Below are positions 41,107-50,023 of a stretch of 64,000 nt of DNA, piece by piece. The stretch comes from Micromonospora sediminimaris. Its GTDB lineage: Bacteria > Actinomycetota > Actinomycetes > Mycobacteriales > Micromonosporaceae. Every line of letters starts with the position of its first letter. Positions within the stretch are counted from its first letter, which is position 1. The DNA is taken from NCBI GenBank assembly GCA_900112325.1, contig FOLJ01000018.1, positions 62,001 through 126,000 of the forward strand, in the 5' to 3' direction. Made by a program: the position numbers and the translations under genes. The notes under the pieces were generated by a model. It saw only the letters and a list, made by a program, of their open reading frames with translations. It was not told the DNA's origin and did no database searches.

Positions 41107-41637
41107 ATGCGAGAAACTAGCGCCGAGTTCTTTTTGACTATGACAGAAGTTGCTGGCACGCTTATCGGCACATTCCTCATTGGAATCTTTTTCTACCTCG
41201 ACTCGGACCTGCACAAGACCCGCCAGGGCGCAGCTGCGGCCGACCGTTACCTCCGCTCTGGAGTGCGGTGGGTCTTTTTGGTCTTGGCCGTGCCGCTCAT
41301 CGTGTCCCTCACACTCGCCGGCCTGGAGCCGATATGGGGTGCTCTTACCTTCATCGCGCTCTCGGCCCTGCTCGTTGCCGCAACTGCCGACACGACCCAC
41401 CGTATAGTCGCTCGCGGCAGCTCAGCCATCTCGACCGCGTTCGTTGTCAACGAAATCATCTCCACGGCAGCGGTCGCCGTCCTTGTCACGCTGCCGTGGG
41501 TGCTTGGTGGCTGGGTGCCACCGCCATCTGCCTTCGTGCCCTCACTTCTGCTGGCCTTGGGATCTGGCTTCTTCAGCACCGTGGCGCTCGTCATGACTCT
41601 CTTCGGGCCGGCCCGGCAAGACGACACCCCTGCGTAG
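41107..41637 (+). CDS. Four-helix integral membrane protein, uncharacterised
   Basis: 176 residues from ATG 41107, with GGAG about 9 bp upstream. Four membrane segments are visible: TEVAGTLIGTFLIGIFFYL, VFLVLAVPLIVSLTLAGL (with LTFIALSALLVAA after it), STAAVAVLVTLPWVLGGW and LLLALGSGFFSTVALVMTLF. There are no catalytic motifs or signal peptide. It is divergent from the membrane-anchored helical protein at 40409-40909 and lies in the same more AT-rich patch, so both may belong to one acquired membrane-linked module. No family assignment is made. Confidence 0.7.
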   Translation: MRETSAEFFLTMTEVAGTLIGTFLIGIFFYLDSDLHKTRQGAAAADRYLRSGVRWVFLVLAVPLIVSLTLAGLEPIWGALTFIALSALLVAATADTTHRIVARGSSAISTAFVVNEIISTAAVAVLVTLPWVLGGWVPPPSAFVPSLLLALGSGFFSTVALVMTLFGPARQDDTPA

Positions 41638-41712
41638 CACCGGCCGTGCGCCTGGCCAGCATGACCGATCCGTGCTCGAGCAGGTCGCGGGCTACAGTAG
41701 CGTCGGCCGTGC

Positions 41713-41870
41713 TCAGATAACTTGCCGGCACGGCGCGACCGGTCGGGATTCGTCGAGGGTGCCTGCGGGTCCGAGGCACAGGTAGTAGGCCAGGTCCGTG
41801 GGGTCGGTGATGCTGCGGCGGATCAACAGCCAGTGCCCGTGCCGAACCGACGACCCCTCGTTACCACCAG
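41713..41870 (-). pseudogene. IS701-family transposase, internal fragment
   Basis: The minus strand encodes RHGHWLLIRRSITDPTDLAY, then YLCLGPAGTLDESRP, a hallmark internal segment of IS701-type transposases, and then hits a stop after a few divergent residues. No start and no flanking transposase sequence remain. A separate C-terminal IS701 fragment is at 46214-46440. The boundaries given are approximate. Confidence 0.65.
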
Positions 41871-42275
41871 TAGCCATTCCGACCTTGTCATTGGCTGCCG
41901 AAAGTCAGCACTGAGCTGCGCAGACATGATTAAGCGATGATCGCTACTTGTCACTGGTTGTCACTCACGGGCGGGGGTTTTCGGGGGGTAAACGGGGGCC
42001 GACAGGGCGCGCCAGTCCATCGCGTCCCGCTCCCTACCAGCAGAACACCCGTCACCAAGGGAGCGGCGCGCTCCTACCCATCGCTGCACGCCCGCCACAG
42101 GCATGGGGGTTCGTGTCGGTGGGGCGACGTCGACCACCAATCCATAATCGTCGTTCGCGGCGAGCTGCGACTCACGCCCAGGTAACCCGGCCGCTGGCGT
42201 CGGCGAGCAGGTCGAACGAGCACACGAGCGCGCCCTGCTCTCGGCGGCGGCCGATGACGTACCACCGCGGTCCCG

Positions 42276-42356
42276 GTCGGCCGGATGGTACTGGTGGCGG
42301 CGGTGACCGTGCTCGCCGGCCTGGCCGCGGCGATCGCACGCGAGCGGCGCCCGTGA
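42276..42356 (+). pseudogene. C-terminal membrane segment of a lost transporter gene
   Basis: The plus strand ends a frame with MVLVAAVTVLAGLAAAIARE before TGA at 42354-42356, a typical last helix and basic tail of an ABC or other multi-pass permease. Upstream of it there is no coherent gene, only mixed sequence with an IS701 fragment at 41713-41870. It abuts, convergently, the response regulator stop at 42359. This is probably the tail of a transporter once linked to the two-component system. Confidence 0.4.
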
Positions 42357-42358
42357 GT

Positions 42359-43042
42359 TCATGACCGGGAGCCGGGCGTGGCGTCGCGTCCCGGGGTGAC
42401 CAGGCCACTCTCGTACGCAACCACGACGGCCTGTGCTCGGCTGGCGAGGCTAAGCTTGGTCATCGCCCGATGTAGGTGGGTCTTGACCGTCGCCTCGCTG
42501 ACCACCAGTCCGCGTGCGATGTCGCCGTTGGTCATGCCGGTGCCGACCAGCCGCAGCACCTCGATCTCGCGAGCGGTGAGCCCCCGCAGGTCAGGTAGTG
42601 GCGTTTCGGGGAGGTGGGAGTCTCGGGTGTATGCCTCGATCAGGCGTCGGGTGACCGTGGGGGCGAAGAGCATGTCACCGGCCGCCACGGTCTGAATGGC
42701 CGCGATGAGGCGATCCGGTGGCGTGTCCTTGAGGAGAAATCCGCTGGCGCCGGCGCGCAGAGCGGCGTAGACGTACTCGTCCAGGTCGAACGTGGTCAGC
42801 ACGAGGACCCGTGGACGGTGCGTCGCGTCGGCGAGGATGCGTTCGGTGGCGGTCACCCCGTTCAGGCGTGGCATCCGGATGTCCATCAGGATCACGTCCG
42901 GACGGCGAGCCTCCGCCTGGATCACCGCCGTCTGGCCGTCCTCGGCCTCACCGGCCACGGTGAGACCCGGTGCGGCATGGATCAACGCGGCCAGCCCGGC
43001 GCGAATCAGCACCTGGTCATCGACGACGAGCACGCTGGTCAT
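42359..43042 (-). CDS. NarL/FixJ-family response regulator
   Basis: 227 residues from ATG 43042 with GGGGAGGG upstream. The N-terminal receiver has acidic pocket VLVVDDQVLIRAG, phospho-acceptor Asp in DVILMDIRMPRLNG, and Thr/Lys switch residues in VLVLTTFDLDEYV and SGFLLKDTPPDRL. The C-terminal LuxR HTH reads LTAREIEVLRLVGTGMTNGD, then VVSEATVKTHLHRAM. It overlaps the histidine kinase stop by 4 bp (ATGA), so the two form a classic coupled two-component pair. Target genes are not identified; the divergent lipoprotein and secreted-protein genes are candidates. Confidence 0.94.
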   Translation of the reverse strand: MTSVLVVDDQVLIRAGLAALIHAAPGLTVAGEAEDGQTAVIQAEARRPDVILMDIRMPRLNGVTATERILADATHRPRVLVLTTFDLDEYVYAALRAGASGFLLKDTPPDRLIAAIQTVAAGDMLFAPTVTRRLIEAYTRDSHLPETPLPDLRGLTAREIEVLRLVGTGMTNGDIARGLVVSEATVKTHLHRAMTKLSLASRAQAVVVAYESGLVTPGRDATPGSRS

Positions 43043-44268
43043 GCACGGCCCTCCCCTGGCTCAGCCCACTCCGCTTCCGCGTCCGGCGTGGGTAACGTGA
43101 GCAAGACCTCGAATCCACCTTGTGGCCGGCTGCCGGTGACGAGAGTTCCACCATAGACTCGGGCGCGTTCGCGCATCCCGATCAGTCCGTGCCCGGGCTT
43201 GGCGTCTTCTCGTGATTCGGCCATGCCGCGGCCCGCATCGCTTACCCGAACCACGAATCGGTCGGCGTCGTAATGCAGAGTCACTGTGGCGCAGGTCGGG
43301 CCGGCGTGCCGCAGGACGTTTGTCAGGCACTCCTGGATCACGCGGTACGCGCACAGGTCAAGGCCGGCCGCGAGGGGGCGTGGCACGCCGACCACCACCA
43401 CCTCGACTGGAACGCCCGCCCCGCGTACCCGCTCCACCAGCTCGTCGAGGCGGTCGATGCCCGGTGAGGGTTGGTAGGTCTCGCCGTCGGGCGCACCGTC
43501 GACCTCGTCCGCGTCGACGTGCAGCACCGCCAGCACCCGACGCATCTCCCGCAACGCCTCACCACTCGTCCGCAGGACCGTTTCCAGCGCGGTGCGCGAG
43601 GTTACCGGATCGGACTCGAGTACGTACCTGGCCAGCCCCGCTTGCACGGAGATGACCGACATGTGGTGCGCGACCACGTCATGCAGCTCTCGCGCGATAT
43701 GCACCCGCTCCTCGGTGACCGCACGGCGGGCCCGCTCCTCGCGGTCGCGGCGCAACCGCTCCGCGAGTACGGCGAGGCGTCGGTTGCGCTCCGCCAGTTG
43801 CTGGGCGCGGTTCCCGAAGTGCCATACGACAGCAGTCCAGACCACGCTCTGCGCCAAGGCAGCCCACGCGAAGCCGGTGCCGAGGGCGAGTCCACCGTAT
43901 AGCCATACCGTGGCCACCACAACGGCGGCGGTCACGCTTATCCGGGATGGCCGGTGGGCGGCCACCGTGTACAGCGCCAGCAGAGCTCCCGCGCTGTTCA
44001 CCACCGGCCAGTAGCCGGTGGCGATATACCCCACCCAGAGTGTGCAGTACAGGAGCAGCACGGAGCTGGGAGCCCGCCGGCGCGCCACCAGAGTCGCGTT
44101 GACCAGGCATGTCAGTGCGTAACCCACGCCGTCGAGCTCGCGGAACTGCTCCGGCGGATCCTGCCGGCCGAGCACCAGGCTGACCGCGGCGGTCGCCCCC
44201 GCCAACGCCACATCTACCAGCAGCGGATGCCGGTCCGACAGTTGCCTCAGGTGCGCCACCGCTCGCAT
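43039..44268 (-). CDS. NarL-type sensor histidine kinase (HisKA_3)
   Basis: A 409-residue kinase with an N-terminal membrane region of roughly five helices (including LVDVALAGATAAVSLVLG and PVVNSAGALLALYTVAA), then a HisKA_3 dimerisation domain. The phospho-accepting His is in ARELHDVVAHHMSVISVQAG. The HATPase_c domain follows: VIQECLTNVLRHAGPTCAT (N box), VSDAGRGMAES and GLIGMRERARVYGG. It phosphorylates the overlapping response regulator. No periplasmic sensor domain is seen, so it probably senses membrane or cell-envelope conditions. It is divergent from the lipoprotein gene at 44438. Confidence 0.93.
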   Translation of the reverse strand: MRAVAHLRQLSDRHPLLVDVALAGATAAVSLVLGRQDPPEQFRELDGVGYALTCLVNATLVARRRAPSSVLLLYCTLWVGYIATGYWPVVNSAGALLALYTVAAHRPSRISVTAAVVVATVWLYGGLALGTGFAWAALAQSVVWTAVVWHFGNRAQQLAERNRRLAVLAERLRRDREERARRAVTEERVHIARELHDVVAHHMSVISVQAGLARYVLESDPVTSRTALETVLRTSGEALREMRRVLAVLHVDADEVDGAPDGETYQPSPGIDRLDELVERVRGAGVPVEVVVVGVPRPLAAGLDLCAYRVIQECLTNVLRHAGPTCATVTLHYDADRFVVRVSDAGRGMAESREDAKPGHGLIGMRERARVYGGTLVTGSRPQGGFEVLLTLPTPDAEAEWAEPGEGRA

Positions 44269-44437
44269 GCCCGCGAAGGTTAACGGGGCGGGCGGCGGCG
44301 CCTACGACGAGGGTTTACCCGACGTGCTCTTTGTTCAACCACTGGTAGCAATACATCAATCGATGGATGGATGATGTGACACGGCATGATTTCGTACCTT
44401 CGTTCCCAGCCACAGCCACTCACCGGAGGAGGCGAGG

Positions 44438-45403
44438 ATGGGACGACGAGGTCGGGTGACAGCACTTCCGTGGACCGGCTTGACCCTGACTGCCGCGTTG
44501 TTGGCGTCCGGATGTTCGGGGACCGCCGCGGAGGCGGACCACTCCCTTGGAGTCCCGGACCTGCCGCCACCCGGGGCAGCCACCTCAATTGTCCTGCCAC
44601 TGGACGACTATGTGATCAGCCCGGAGGAGCAGGAGCGGGCGGATCGAGCCCAGGCGGCACTGGAGGTGTCGTGTCTGAGCCGGTTCGGCCTGACCTGGTC
44701 CGGGCCGGACGAGCCGGACCTGTTGGCCGGCCGGGCGATACTCGCCGCAGGGCTGGCCGAGCGGTTTGGGCTCGTCGATGAGGCACAGGCAGTCGCGCAT
44801 GGCTACCACCCGCCGCGCTGGAGCACACGGGGGTTGATCGCCTCGCGGGAGCACGCTCACCACCACGAGCCTCCGGCGGATGTGGCCGGGGTGCTTTTCG
44901 GACAAATATCCACTATAGATGGCGATTCGGTGCCGGCGCAGGGGTGCCGGGGTGAGGCCTCTCGCCAGCTTTCGGCCAACACCCGTCCGCTGGCCACCAT
45001 TTCGCTTGTCACGCGCCTTAAGGAGGAGGCGGCGCGGGAGGCCGCCACCGATGACCGGGTTACCGCGATGTTCGACGCGTGGAGCGCCTGCATGGCGGAG
45101 GCCGGCTACCACTACTCGACACCGATGAGTGCCGCCCGGGACCAACACTGGCGCCGCGCCCCGAAACCGTCGCCCCAGGAGATCACTGTGGCCAGAGCGG
45201 ACGTCGCCTGCAAGACAGCGGTCGGCTATCTGGACACCATAGTGGAGGCCACCGCCGAGTCCCAGCGAACCCTCATTGAGTCCCACGTTGACGAGCTGGA
45301 TCGGGTGAAGCAGTCGCTCACCGTCGCGGCGCACAACGTCACCACGGCTCTCAGCTCGCACGTCCTGTCCGACCAGGGGAGGTGGAGCCCAACCCATCGA
45401 TGA
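44438..45403 (+). CDS. Secreted lipoprotein, uncharacterised
   Basis: 321 residues from ATG 44438, preceded by GGAGGAGG. A charged N terminus, hydrophobic core (GLTLTAALLASGCSG) and lipobox LASGC indicate lipidation. The mature part is helix-rich with several Cys (VSCLSRFGLTW, PAQGCRGEA, WSACMAEAGYHY, ADVACKTAVGYLD). The pattern of an acidic helix with ACM...AGYHY recalls other actinobacterial lipoproteins of unknown role. It is divergent from a NarL-type two-component system and followed by a small secreted protein gene 34 bp downstream, so the pair may be the system's target. Confidence 0.8.
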   Translation: MGRRGRVTALPWTGLTLTAALLASGCSGTAAEADHSLGVPDLPPPGAATSIVLPLDDYVISPEEQERADRAQAALEVSCLSRFGLTWSGPDEPDLLAGRAILAAGLAERFGLVDEAQAVAHGYHPPRWSTRGLIASREHAHHHEPPADVAGVLFGQISTIDGDSVPAQGCRGEASRQLSANTRPLATISLVTRLKEEAAREAATDDRVTAMFDAWSACMAEAGYHYSTPMSAARDQHWRRAPKPSPQEITVARADVACKTAVGYLDTIVEATAESQRTLIESHVDELDRVKQSLTVAAHNVTTALSSHVLSDQGRWSPTHR

Positions 45404-45437
45404 AATCTGTCAATCGAAACTCGGATCGGAGGAGACT

Positions 45438-45812
45438 ATGCGACGCAGGATCAGCGCGCTACTGGCCGCAATCGGCATCGGCACGGCGGCCTTGTTGGCC
45501 GCACCGACCCCGGCGAGCGCCCACGGCGTGAGCCAGGGCAACGACTACGCCCGACATTCGTACAACGGTAGGGTCCTCACCATCTGTGACGCGGAAGACG
45601 ACGGGCACCGGGTCTGGGCGGGGTACTACACCAGCGCGTCGTACTCGTACCAGACCGCACCTGTAATCTACGGCAGCAACACGTCGGGCGTTGACTGCAC
45701 CACGTACGAACTCTCCCACGTGCTGACGAACCTCCGGGTCGTTGAGGACAAACCAGGCAGCAGCAGTAACTACTACGGGTCGTGGCATGGCTACCCGGTA
45801 GCGGGTACCTGA
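45438..45812 (+). CDS. Small secreted protein, uncharacterised
   Basis: 124 residues from ATG 45438 with GGAGGAG upstream. A signal peptide (SALLAAIGIGTAALLAAPTP, cleavage near ASAHG) leaves a mature protein of about 95 residues, rich in Tyr, Ser and Asn, with Cys in LTICDAEDDG and SGVDCTTYEL that may form a disulfide. No family is recognised. It follows the lipoprotein gene by 34 bp, so they are probably co-transcribed, and a terminator hairpin follows. Its function is unknown; secretion is the only firm inference. Confidence 0.8.
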   Translation: MRRRISALLAAIGIGTAALLAAPTPASAHGVSQGNDYARHSYNGRVLTICDAEDDGHRVWAGYYTSASYSYQTAPVIYGSNTSGVDCTTYELSHVLTNLRVVEDKPGSSSNYYGSWHGYPVAGT

Positions 45813-45817
45813 CAACT

Positions 45818-45869
45818 CCGGGCCAGGGCACTCACGGCAGCGCCGCTGATCATGGATGCCCTGGCCCGG
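45818..45869 (+). terminator. Terminator-like hairpin after the small secreted protein gene
   Basis: A perfect 13-bp inverted repeat (CCGGGCCAGGGCA at 45818-45830 and its complement at 45857-45869) with a 26-nt loop begins 6 bp after the secreted protein stop. The loop is longer than usual and there is no U-tract. Confidence 0.6.
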
Positions 45870-45879
45870 CAGCGTGCCG

Positions 45880-46133
45880 GGCGCGGCAGGATGGAGTTTG
45901 TGACCACCGATCCGCCTCTCCCGCTGCTCGGCCCAGCGGGCGTCGACCAGTTGCATCGGCGGAGACAAGTGCGCACCGGCCGGCAGATCCGTACCGGCAA
46001 ACAGCGCCCACAGCACGTCGAATCGATACAGTATCGCCTGACGCTCGACATGAGCGCTCGCGGCGGTGAGCTCTGGCCGCAGGATACCCAGGTAATCAAC
46101 TCTCTTGACGTTCCATTCCGCCTCAGCGATCAT
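45880..46133 (-). other. Protein-like minus-strand frame, probable remnant
   Basis: From ATG 46133 the minus strand reads MIAEAEWNVKRVDYLGILRP, then LTAASAHVERQAILYRFDVL. It looks like real protein for about 80 residues, then loses character and continues only as antisense of the secreted protein gene. No ribosome binding site or family is recognised. It may be the N-terminal stub of a lost gene or chance. Confidence 0.25.
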
Positions 46134-46213
46134 CCGCCGAACATTCGCCGCGTAGTTAATACTCCAGCCGCACCTGGTGGAGTTGGAGTCTTCGCTGGTA
46201 GTGGGTTGTTCTA

Positions 46214-46440
46214 GCGCAGTATTGGTGTCGTCGTCGCCATCGTGACCATCAATGGATGTGGTCGAAGGGTCGGGCGGTGGTGATCAGGTGTGCCAGGAGA
46301 CGTCGGACCTCGCCGAGGGGAGGGGAATGAGGCCGTCATCGGATCCAGCGCCCCCTTTTGGCCTGTGCGGCGGTGACGGCGAGGTAGGCGTGGGCGCACA
46401 GAACGTGAATGCTGTCTGGCTGCCGTTGAGACGGCTTTGA
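46214..46440 (-). pseudogene. IS701-family transposase, C-terminal fragment with frameshift
   Basis: The minus strand encodes CAHAYLAVTAAQAKKG, then in another frame LLAHLITTARPFDHIH and WSRWRRRHQ. These are the conserved last segments of IS701-type transposases. A frameshift near the middle and the absence of the N-terminal and catalytic parts make it a dead remnant. It is on the same strand as the internal IS701 piece at 41713-41870, but in the wrong order to be one interrupted gene. Confidence 0.65.
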
Positions 46441-46509
46441 GCGTGGGCCACGAGAATCACGAACTTGGACCCCGACCGCGGAAGCGCTGTGAAGGCAGGA
46501 CCGTTGCCT

Positions 46510-46740
46510 TCAGGTAGCCCCCCGGCGCTCTGAGTCCGCCGTGTCGGTCGGCACGTGGCCGGGATCGGTCGGCGACGGAAAAGGCGCTGCCGTCGAAGCG
46601 GCCACGCGGCACTTGGCCAGGTTGCTGCGCGCGATGCCGAGATCGTGGTCGTACACCATGGGGAGCGCCTTTTGGAGTTCTTCGAACAGCGCCACGGAAC
46701 GTTCGGTCACCTCCAGCGCTTCCTGGTGGCGGCGAGAGCG
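46510..46740 (-). pseudogene. Displaced C-terminal TPR segment of the STAND ATPase gene
   Basis: In a different frame from the main gene, the minus strand continues RHQEALEVTERSVALFEELQ, then KALPMVYDHDLGIARSNLAK, a canonical TPR motif pair, until a stop near 46510. It joins smoothly to the main protein if one G is added near 46729-46735, where CTCGCCGCC would become CTCGGCCGCC. The main frame instead ends 15 residues later. This is a frameshifted 3' end, either a natural mutation or a sequencing error. Confidence 0.7.
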
Positions 46741-49493
46741 CGCAGGCTCAGACCCAGGTTGTCCAGCGCTGCTGCGATCTCTGAACGGAATGCGCCGGGG
46801 TTCTTCGCCTCGAGTTGCTCCCACACCTTCACGCAGGCCCGGCAGGCCGGCTCCGCCTCGTCGTGGCGGCCGAGATAGCCGAGGAACAGGCCCTGGTTGC
46901 CGAGATATTTAGCAAAGTCACGAAGGAAGGCGTCGGACGACTCGGAAAGCTTCGCCACGATCCGGACGGCCGCGTGGACCGCCTCGACGGCCTCCTGATC
47001 CCGGTTGGCAGCCGAGAGGCGGACACCGAGGGAGTTCAGAGCCTCCGCGAGGACCGGCTGGACCTCGTCCGCGTCTCTCCGGGTCGCGTGATCTCGCAGC
47101 AGTGCGACGGCCTCCTCTCCGGTGGTGATCGCTTCCTGGATGCGGCCGACGTCGGCCTGTGCGGAGCTCAAGCAGTGCAGTGCCTTGCCGAGTGCCGGCG
47201 TGAGTTCCTGGCCGCTGGCCTTGACCAGCTGGCGGTGCAGGTCAACTCCCTCCTGAGCTGAGCTAAGTGCCGCGTCGAAGTTGCGGACACGCCGGTAGCG
47301 GAGGCTCATGTTCGTGTGGGATTTGGCGTACTCCTCCAGGTAGGCGCGAGGGTCGATGCGCACCAGCCGCTGTAGCAGCTCCTGGGATTCTCGGCCCACC
47401 GAGATGGACTCGACGAGTTGCCCTGTCGCCCCGAGCCGGGTCGCCAGGTTGGTCAGCGCAATGCTGAGCGAGAAGACATCGGATGCTGTCCCGCCTCCTC
47501 CGAATGAGCGCCGCCGCAGATCGACAGCGAGGCGTGAGGTCTTTATGGCCTCGTCGTACCGGTTCGCCGCGAACAGAAAGGTGCCCAAGTCGTCCAGGGT
47601 CGCGGTGTACTCGCCGAGATAGCGGTCGGGATCCGCTGACATCAGCGTGTCGTAAGCCTTCACCACCTTTTGCGCGGCCGCCATACCCTCGCCGAGACGA
47701 TTCGTCATGTGCAGCTGCATCGCGCGTTTGTGCAGCGACCGGGCCAGCAGGGGCAGGTAACGGTCCGGGTCCCGGTCCGCCGCGGCCTCAAAGACGTCGC
47801 AGACGGTCCCGATCACGTTGATCGCTTCGGTGCGGTTCCCCGCCTCCCACAGGCGGTGACTGACAGTGAACAGCCGCGCGGCGCGCTCCTCGTCGTTGGC
47901 CGCGGTGTCGGCCCACCGGCGGCACAACACGGCCGCGGTGGCCGCACACGATAACGCCGGATTAGGAAGAATCACTTGTATGTCCGCGAGATCTTGATCG
48001 CTGAGTGGGCACTGCGCAGCGAACTCGGCCAGGGCGGTGTCGACTTCGCCGAGGTCGGCCCGTTCGATCACCGTCGGCAGGAATCGTGCCGGATCGCGAC
48101 CGACCACCTGCAGCAGCACGTGTGCTGCAGCCGGTGTGTGGCTGCTCGCCGCACATAGGAAGGTCAACGCCTCGGTGACGTCGTCAACGTCAGCATCGGC
48201 GATCATCGCTTCCAGAAGGCCCGGGTGTTCGCGGATGCTGTCCACCACGTAGCCCTCGACCAGCCGAGCGGGCAGGTGCGGCCGTAACCACCGGTCGCCG
48301 GCCTCTTGCGGATACAGGTTGCGGACCCACAGTGCCAGGTCGTCGATCAGAGCGTCGGGTGCGCTGTCGAGCATGGGAATGCGCCGCATTAACCGTGCCG
48401 CTTGCGGCGGCCCGGCCGCGCCGAACAGGGCCGCGGCGATCACCGACGCGCGTAGCACGGGGAGCCCGAGGTCCGCGAGGTTCGCCTCGGTTGCTCGGGT
48501 CAGCCAGCGTTGCTCCTCGAGCTGGAAGACCTCGCGGACGGCGGTGCGCGCTGCGATGAGCCCGTTCAGCTCGTTCTCGACCGCGACGAAGGCGGCCGCG
48601 CTCAGCAGCATCGCGCTATGCCGCGGGTCCTCGTCCACGCGCACGGTCGGGGGCGTCGTGTCGGACCAGGCCGCGTACGCTTTGACCGCCCGCTGAAACA
48701 CCTGCTGAACACTTTTCGGGCTCTGCGCCAGTGGGCCCACCTCGATCGCTGGGATGGCCGGCAGCAGCTGGGCCACCTCATGGTCGGCTTCGGCGCGCAG
48801 TCGCCGCCACCACTTTCCGAAGTCGCGGGCAAGCAGAATCACCCTCGGCCGTTGCTGTGGGCTCAGCGCCGCCAGCGTCGCCAGGGCCGCGGGCAGATCG
48901 GTACGGGTGTTCGCGTCGTCGATGATGAGCACGGCTGGTGCCGTGGCCGTGGCCGTGCACTCCACCGCCGCCACGGCGGCCCGGCTGCGCGGCCATCCGG
49001 TAAGCCTGCTCGCGTCCTGCAGATGCTCGGTCAACTCGATCGCCAGCCGGGTCTTGCCAGTTCCCGCCCGGCCCACGACGCACATCACCGGAATATCGTC
49101 TGCACCGAGACACCAGCGCAGCGTGGCACGGACCAGCCGGTCGTGCGAAAGGTTGTACGGCACAACGCGCTGTTCGGGGTGTAGTGCCAGCAGCGTGCCG
49201 TGGTCGTCGGGCCAGTTTTCGCCGCCCGGACCGGTGGTGGTCAGATCGGCCCAGCGGCGGTCGAAGTCGCTGGCGCGGGCGCGCCGCTCCCACACCACCG
49301 CTCCAGTGAAGGTGGCCATACCGGCGACCAGCCCGAATCCGGCCGCTACCGGAGCGGGCACGAAGTTGGCCAGCGCGGCCGCGGATCCGCCGAGCACTGT
49401 GGCCAACCCCGATACCGCGAGTCGCCCGGATCGGCTTCGGCGGAACGTGGCGAGGATCGACGAAGACATACCGCCAGCATGCTGTCTGTTCAC
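46707..49493 (-). CDS. STAND-type P-loop NTPase with C-terminal TPR repeats
   Basis: A 928-residue protein. The N terminus has two or three membrane helices (GRLAVSGLATVLGGSAAALA, then FVPAPVAAGFGLVAGMATFT), so it is probably membrane-anchored. A STAND NTPase follows with Walker A GRAGTGKTRLAIEL and Walker B APAVLIIDDANTRTDLP. The C-terminal half is a TPR superhelix: RYDEAIKTSRLAVDL, GQLVESISVGRESQELLQ and NRDQEAVEAVHAAV. Such ATPases act as signal-responsive switches, including in defence and regulation, but nothing here fixes the effector. The frame ends early because of a frameshift; the conserved TPR continues in another frame to about 46510. An internal ATG at 49469 is an alternative start. 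Confidence 0.85.
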   Translation of the reverse strand: MNRQHAGGMSSSILATFRRSRSGRLAVSGLATVLGGSAAALANFVPAPVAAGFGLVAGMATFTGAVVWERRARASDFDRRWADLTTTGPGGENWPDDHGTLLALHPEQRVVPYNLSHDRLVRATLRWCLGADDIPVMCVVGRAGTGKTRLAIELTEHLQDASRLTGWPRSRAAVAAVECTATATAPAVLIIDDANTRTDLPAALATLAALSPQQRPRVILLARDFGKWWRRLRAEADHEVAQLLPAIPAIEVGPLAQSPKSVQQVFQRAVKAYAAWSDTTPPTVRVDEDPRHSAMLLSAAAFVAVENELNGLIAARTAVREVFQLEEQRWLTRATEANLADLGLPVLRASVIAAALFGAAGPPQAARLMRRIPMLDSAPDALIDDLALWVRNLYPQEAGDRWLRPHLPARLVEGYVVDSIREHPGLLEAMIADADVDDVTEALTFLCAASSHTPAAAHVLLQVVGRDPARFLPTVIERADLGEVDTALAEFAAQCPLSDQDLADIQVILPNPALSCAATAAVLCRRWADTAANDEERAARLFTVSHRLWEAGNRTEAINVIGTVCDVFEAAADRDPDRYLPLLARSLHKRAMQLHMTNRLGEGMAAAQKVVKAYDTLMSADPDRYLGEYTATLDDLGTFLFAANRYDEAIKTSRLAVDLRRRSFGGGGTASDVFSLSIALTNLATRLGATGQLVESISVGRESQELLQRLVRIDPRAYLEEYAKSHTNMSLRYRRVRNFDAALSSAQEGVDLHRQLVKASGQELTPALGKALHCLSSAQADVGRIQEAITTGEEAVALLRDHATRRDADEVQPVLAEALNSLGVRLSAANRDQEAVEAVHAAVRIVAKLSESSDAFLRDFAKYLGNQGLFLGYLGRHDEAEPACRACVKVWEQLEAKNPGAFRSEIAAALDNLGLSLRALAATRKRWR

Positions 49494-50023
49494 CGGCGCA
49501 GCAATCGCTCAATGGCTCACCATGCGTTGCGCTCCGGACGATACCGTACCCGGATTGAAAAGCTCTTCCCCCCGAGCGGATTCCGACCTGGACGTCGTCC
49601 GGTGAGGTGAAGGCCCGAAGTGCCCCTCGGTTCAACTGCGTCCGAGCTGGGTCGGCCGCTGAGCGCTTCGACTGAGTAACGCTACCGATAGTTGAGACGC
49701 CGTGAGGCCTCTGGTTTCGCGCAGGTCGGCGTAGGACCCGACGACATCGCGGCCAACTACGTCGAACAAATGTGATGGCCGCCGTTTGCGGACTGGTGAC
49801 ACGTTCCTTACACCGACAGCCCCGGGTACCGAATCGTGTAGTGGGGGTCGCTACCTATCTAACAACCGTATCGATGGCGAGCCAACGTCAACGGACCGTG
49901 ACCGAGCGCGCTGAGCGTTGGAGCACTCGACCAAACGAATACGAGAACCTGCCAGTCACCCTGGCTTATCAGCAAGGCGTGGCGGCCCGGACCATCTGCC
50001 ACGAGTACTCGCTGCGATGACAA
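49494..50023. other. Intergenic region with no recognised gene
   Basis: About 530 bp separate the STAND ATPase start from the histidine kinase stop. A short plus-strand frame ending at 50020 has a protein-like tail (ENLPVTLAYQQGVAARTI) but no ribosome binding site, family or coherent N-terminus. No palindrome or terminator stands out. The ATPase promoter must lie at the left end. Confidence 0.4.

Noticed and set aside
49772..50020. 82-residue plus-strand frame in the gap before the OmpR-type kinase gene
   Set aside because: No ribosome binding site, no recognised family, and only its C-terminal part looks protein-like.
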